From contig DDYO01000023.1 in NCBI GenBank assembly GCA_002348045.1, positions 9,742 through 73,741 of the forward strand: a stretch of DNA of 64,000 nt. The letters run 5' to 3'. Under the pieces are notes generated by a model. That model was not told the origin of the DNA. It was given only the letters and a program-made list of their open reading frames with translations, and searched no databases. The translations under genes and the position numbers were made by a program. Source of the DNA: Anaerolineales bacterium UBA2232 (GTDB lineage: Bacteria > Chloroflexota > Anaerolineae > UBA2200). Below are positions 60,987-64,000 of the stretch, one piece after another; position 1 is the stretch's first letter; each line of letters opens with the position of its first letter.

Positions 60987-62108
60987 TCATTTCGCGACCT
61001 GCGTGCGAGAAACGATGGTGTTGGCAAGTTGGAGCAGGCTATGACCGATGGGGCTCCGCTTGTGGCTGATGACCAGCGGGATGCCTCGGTTGATGGAATA
61101 GGTGACCAACGGTTCATCATTGGGGATCTCGGTGTCAATGGAGCGCTGGAGAGCGCTCTGAACGTCCGCTTTCTTGATCCCCCCCTTGAGGGCAGAACGA
61201 TTGAGCACCAGCAGCAGCTTCTCCTTGGGCTGCCCCCAAGACTCAAAGATGCGCAGGAACAGACGGGCATTCCTCAGCGTGGTCATCTCGGGAGTCAGTA
61301 CGGTGACTACCAGGTCGGCCATCCGCAGTACGGCGGCCGTCGTCGGATCCAGCGAGGGAGAGGTGTCCACTACCAGGTAGTCATTCGCCTCCTGAAGCCA
61401 GTCCAGAATGAACATCAATTGGTCCGGCTGGGCGACCTGGCCATCCCGGCTCCATGGCATGGAGAGGAGCACCCGCACTCCAGTGGCGTGGGAGGCCAAG
61501 ACCGAACTGAGCAGTTCCAGATCCAGGCTGTCGATGCGCGGAAGCAGGTCCGACAGAGTATGGCGGGACGCCACGTTCAGCATCACACCCACCGTACCTC
61601 CCATCACCGAGGCGTCAACCAGAGTGATGCGTTTCTGCGTGCTGCTCCGTAGGGCCACGGCGACATTGCTGGCGACGGTGCTGCTGCCAACACCTCCTTT
61701 GGCGCCCCACACGACGACAACTTTTGCCCGCACTCGTTCCGCTGACGTGACCGCCACCCTGATGCGTACGACCAGCTCGGCCAAGTCCGCAGGCTTGACG
61801 ACATAGTCCTGCACGCCGCACTTGAAACAGGCCACTTTGTCGGCGGTCTCGCTCCGCGCCGTGTACACCAGAATGGGGACCTTGGCCGTGCTGCGGCTAG
61901 ACCGCAGCAGGCTACAGACCTCGAGGCCATCCATGTCAGGCAGGTCAATGTCCACCACGATGAGATCAGGCCGGTTCATCCGCGCCAGGAGCAGGCCAGC
62001 CTGGCCGGTGATCGAGGTCAGGACCTCATAGCCCTCAGCGGTGAGCACCCGCTGCAGCCTTTCAGCAGAATCCAGGTCTGGGTCAATGAGCAGGATACGT
62101 GGTGACAA
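60987..62108 (-). CDS. cpaE: CpaE/TadZ-like protein with receiver and MinD-like domains
   Basis: A 373-residue two-domain protein. Residues 1-120 form a response-regulator receiver domain with the acceptor aspartate region VVDIDLPDMDG and the switch lysine VVKPADL. The C-terminal part (about 127-370) is a SIMIBI ATPase of the MinD/ParA type with a modified Walker A, WGAKGGVGSSTVAS, that keeps the first lysine but lacks the GK lysine. TadZ proteins localise the Tad machinery to the pole. The start is TTG 62108 (AAAGGGAC upstream). No cognate histidine kinase is seen. Confidence 0.9.
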   Translation of the reverse strand: MSPRILLIDPDLDSAERLQRVLTAEGYEVLTSITGQAGLLLARMNRPDLIVVDIDLPDMDGLEVCSLLRSSRSTAKVPILVYTARSETADKVACFKCGVQDYVVKPADLAELVVRIRVAVTSAERVRAKVVVVWGAKGGVGSSTVASNVAVALRSSTQKRITLVDASVMGGTVGVMLNVASRHTLSDLLPRIDSLDLELLSSVLASHATGVRVLLSMPWSRDGQVAQPDQLMFILDWLQEANDYLVVDTSPSLDPTTAAVLRMADLVVTVLTPEMTTLRNARLFLRIFESWGQPKEKLLLVLNRSALKGGIKKADVQSALQRSIDTEIPNDEPLVTYSINRGIPLVISHKRSPIGHSLLQLANTIVSRTQVAK

Positions 62109-62120
62109 GTCCCTTTGTCC

Positions 62121-62900
62121 CTATGGCAATTCTGGTATGCGAAACTGATAACGATCAACGAGATGGCTGAGGTTGACAGGCGCGGTGGTAAAGCGCTCAC
62201 CGACATCGGGGGCGCGCAGGACCATGTCCACTACCCCGCCCCGATCCCGCAGATGCTTGAGCACCAGGGCATCCTGAGGATCCAGGGCAAAGACTATGGC
62301 CAGAGGCTGCACATCGCCGCCGCTTTCAGCCCGGGCCCTTGCTTCTAGAGCCCCCGGATAAACGATGGCCGCAATCTCCAGGTTCTGCAAGGCGCTAAAG
62401 GTCACCAGGGAATCCGTCTCTTCCTCGCCCAGCGTGACCTCCAGGGAGAAGAACACATCCACGTGATCGCCGGGCTTGAGCAGGTTGTTGCGGGTCATGA
62501 GATCATTGGCCGGGAAGGCCATGGCGACCTTGTCCTTGTCCATGGTCCAGGCAATGTTGCCCTCGGTAATCGTGGGCGAGATGACGTGGGTGGAAAGGAG
62601 CATCTCACCTCGCGACAGGGCCACAATGGCGATCCGGCCAACGGCGTCGTCCACCCGACGCAAGGCGGATTCGGGGAGCAGGTCCGCTGGAGCCTGGCGC
62701 ACCTCGACGTCGGCTGCGGTGACCAATTGGCGCACGCCAATGGGTCGTGCGGCCACCAACACGCCCACCATGGGCGCTTGCACCACGGGCGCCGACGGGT
62801 TCTTCACCGCCTGCGCCAGGATGCTAAAGGTTACCACGCCCGCCACGATGGCGAGGACGAGTCCCGCACCGATCCAGATACACCCCGATCGTCTTTGCAT
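62121..62900 (-). CDS. cpaB: Flp pilus assembly protein CpaB/RcpC
   Basis: A 259-residue protein anchored by an N-terminal helix (IWIGAGLVLAIVAGVVTFSI). A SAF domain follows (about 45-105: VLVAARPIGVRQLVTAADVEV) and then the RcpC/CpaB domain (KVAMAFPANDL, LLKPGDHVDVFF). In Tad systems it modifies or stabilises the secretin. No secretin gene is seen, as expected for a cell without a typical outer membrane. It begins 16 bases downstream of tadG. Confidence 0.93.
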   Translation of the reverse strand: MQRRSGCIWIGAGLVLAIVAGVVTFSILAQAVKNPSAPVVQAPMVGVLVAARPIGVRQLVTAADVEVRQAPADLLPESALRRVDDAVGRIAIVALSRGEMLLSTHVISPTITEGNIAWTMDKDKVAMAFPANDLMTRNNLLKPGDHVDVFFSLEVTLGEEETDSLVTFSALQNLEIAAIVYPGALEARARAESGGDVQPLAIVFALDPQDALVLKHLRDRGGVVDMVLRAPDVGERFTTAPVNLSHLVDRYQFRIPELP

Positions 62901-62915
62901 GTCTGCCTACACCTT

Positions 62916-63803
62916 CTAATGCGTAAGGTCGAACGTACGCACGCCGCCGTCTGGGCCAGAGCCCGGAGGTCCCGCGGTGCAAAAGTACTCAAAGACGCCC
63001 CGGATGCCCTTCTTGTCGGTGGTGCCCTGGACCTGAATCACGCGAAAGGCGGCAAAGTGAACTACGTGATAATAGTTGCTCTGGATTGTGTCGTACACCA
63101 CGATGCGCAACAAATCGCCTACTGACGCCTCGGTAATGACCGAGGCCTTGGTGCCGCTGTTCCCAAACACCCAATCGTCGGTATTGATCATGCCCGGGTA
63201 CCCGTTGCGCATCCACTCGGTCAGCGTACTGGCGCCAGCCCCGACGCAACTGGTGGGTAATTTGCAGTCCAGGGTGAGCCAGCCGCGGCCACTGCCGGAG
63301 ATGTTGCCCGTCAGCGGGTCCTCATCCTTGTCGCTGTCCCAAATCCAATAGGGCATGCCAAACTGGTAGTCAAAGTCCCTGATGGAGATGGGCGCCAGGC
63401 CGCCCAACCCCGATACGGGACCCATCCTGGCCGTGGCCTGGGCAGTGACGGGAAAGCCCTCCAGACCCAACACCCTCGCAAAAGTGGCGGGAACGGTGAA
63501 CCCGGTCACGACAGTAACTGATGATCCATCTATGGTGACGTCGCAGGTGGTCGCACCGTTACGGGTGATGGCATAATCCTGGGCTGCTGCGGTGACCTCT
63601 GCCGTAGAGCCGTTGCCAGCCAGTACCCTGGCGCCGGCCATGGCCCCGGCATCGGCGGCATTCTGCATGCGGCGGCGAGATAGGTAGATGCTGCCGCCAT
63701 CCAGGACGAGAGCCAGCATGGCCACCAGGCCCACCAGCAACACAGCAAAAACCACGAGAGCCTGTCCCGATTCGGATCGTCTTGTTCTTGAGGGTGCGTT
63801 CAT
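62916..63803 (-). CDS. tadG: TadG/TadE-like pilus protein
   Basis: A 295-residue protein with a Tad-N type start: RSESGQALVVFAVLLVGLVA, then LVLDGGSIYLSRRRMQNAADAGAMAGA, the signature for TadE/TadG-family minor pilins. The C-terminal part is extracellular and Gly/Ser/Thr-rich. It may form part of the Flp pilus base or tip. AGGAGG lies 6 bases before the ATG. Confidence 0.9.
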   Translation of the reverse strand: MNAPSRTRRSESGQALVVFAVLLVGLVAMLALVLDGGSIYLSRRRMQNAADAGAMAGARVLAGNGSTAEVTAAAQDYAITRNGATTCDVTIDGSSVTVVTGFTVPATFARVLGLEGFPVTAQATARMGPVSGLGGLAPISIRDFDYQFGMPYWIWDSDKDEDPLTGNISGSGRGWLTLDCKLPTSCVGAGASTLTEWMRNGYPGMINTDDWVFGNSGTKASVITEASVGDLLRIVVYDTIQSNYYHVVHFAAFRVIQVQGTTDKKGIRGVFEYFCTAGPPGSGPDGGVRTFDLTH

Positions 63804-63815
63804 GGTAAAGCCTCC

Positions 63816-64000
63816 TTAGGCCTTTGGGGGCAGAAGACGGTATACGAGTGTTCCCTCCCATCGCTCCACCAGCGCCAGTCCCGGACTGGTTGCATAGTCG
63901 CGAAGGGTGTGAGTTGACAAAGCTTGGGGCCGCAGTTCGGAAACGATCAGGACCTGGGCGTTGAATTGAGAGGCAGCCGCCAACACCTCCTCCATGCCCC
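63816..64000 (-). CDS. C-terminal end of a gene cut by the window edge
   Basis: The last 60 codons of a gene on the minus strand end with TAA at 63816-63818, 13 bases before the tadG start. The visible peptide includes AASQFNAQVLIVSELRPQAL and GLALVERWEGTLVYRLLPP. I do not recognise it; the tail weakly resembles the C-terminus of a membrane glycosyltransferase. It is probably the gene upstream of tadG in the same operon, since the ribosome site of tadG overlaps its end. Confidence 0.55.
   Translation of the reverse strand, partial: GMEEVLAAASQFNAQVLIVSELRPQALSTHTLRDYATSPGLALVERWEGTLVYRLLPPKA

Overview
The window looks like chromosomal DNA of an uncultured Chloroflexota bacterium, most likely Anaerolineae-like. 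This is inferred from gene content, since no rRNA or tRNA was found. The clues are secreted proteins with long Pro-Thr linkers ending in a YLPL-type motif, very long GT39-type glycosyltransferases with repeated C-terminal beta-sandwich modules, non-cellulosomal cohesin and dockerin modules, an archaeal-type S-adenosylmethionine synthetase, and a Tad pilus locus with a split F-platform (TadB/TadC). The DNA is GC-rich and densely coded. I saw no insertion sequence, phage gene, CRISPR array or tRNA.

Layout. (1) 1-4950, plus strand: surface-glycan genes (thymidylate-kinase-like protein, GT4, a PssD/PssE pair, a sugar aminotransferase and a MocA-type sugar dehydrogenase). (2) 5086-14652, plus strand: four large secreted modular proteins. 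Two related glycoside-hydrolase-like proteins carry dockerins, and the second also carries a cohesin. The third has two cohesins, and the fourth is a DNRLRE/SdrD-like/PPC/malectin protein. This looks like a small extracellular cohesin-dockerin assembly. (3) 14829-15710, minus strand: an RsbW-like kinase and a STAS antagonist with their own promoter. (4) 15784-28963, minus strand: a second glycan operon (rmd, gmd, phosphohexomutase, tatD, GT2, GT4, two GT39, O-antigen ligase), starting from a clear promoter at 29044-29072.

(5) 29216-35185, minus strand: a methyl-cycle operon. A consensus promoter leads into a SAM-I riboswitch with an intrinsic terminator, followed by mtnA, a core-MetE-like methyltransferase, a PfkB kinase, archaeal-type SAM synthetase and ahcY. 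Together they could recycle methylthioadenosine and S-adenosylhomocysteine and remake methionine and SAM. (6) 35361-40021, plus strand: two DUF488 proteins, a dual-OB protein and a TPR-RecQ helicase from one promoter, a candidate nucleic-acid maintenance or defence cassette.

(7) 40148-54820: small-molecule metabolism. It holds a LarA-type racemase, a thiolase, a 27-residue-repeat protein, two inositol-monophosphatase paralogues, a 2-hydroxyacid dehydrogenase, a GarR-like dehydrogenase, two M20 amidohydrolases, an SDR, a DUF3604 protein, a decayed glycolate/lactate oxidase fragment and an LctP lactate permease. Hydroxyacid racemisation, oxidation and uptake is the common theme. (8) 55098-64000, minus strand: the Tad pilus operon (tadG, cpaB, cpaE, prepilin peptidase, tadB, tadC, a TPR membrane protein, cpaF and a DUF192 protein), entered from a gene cut by the window edge.

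Many neighbouring genes overlap by ATGA or GTGA, so transcription units are well supported. The promoters I could place have 16-17 base spacers (one weaker candidate has 18), and several have a TTGGCG-like -35 box.
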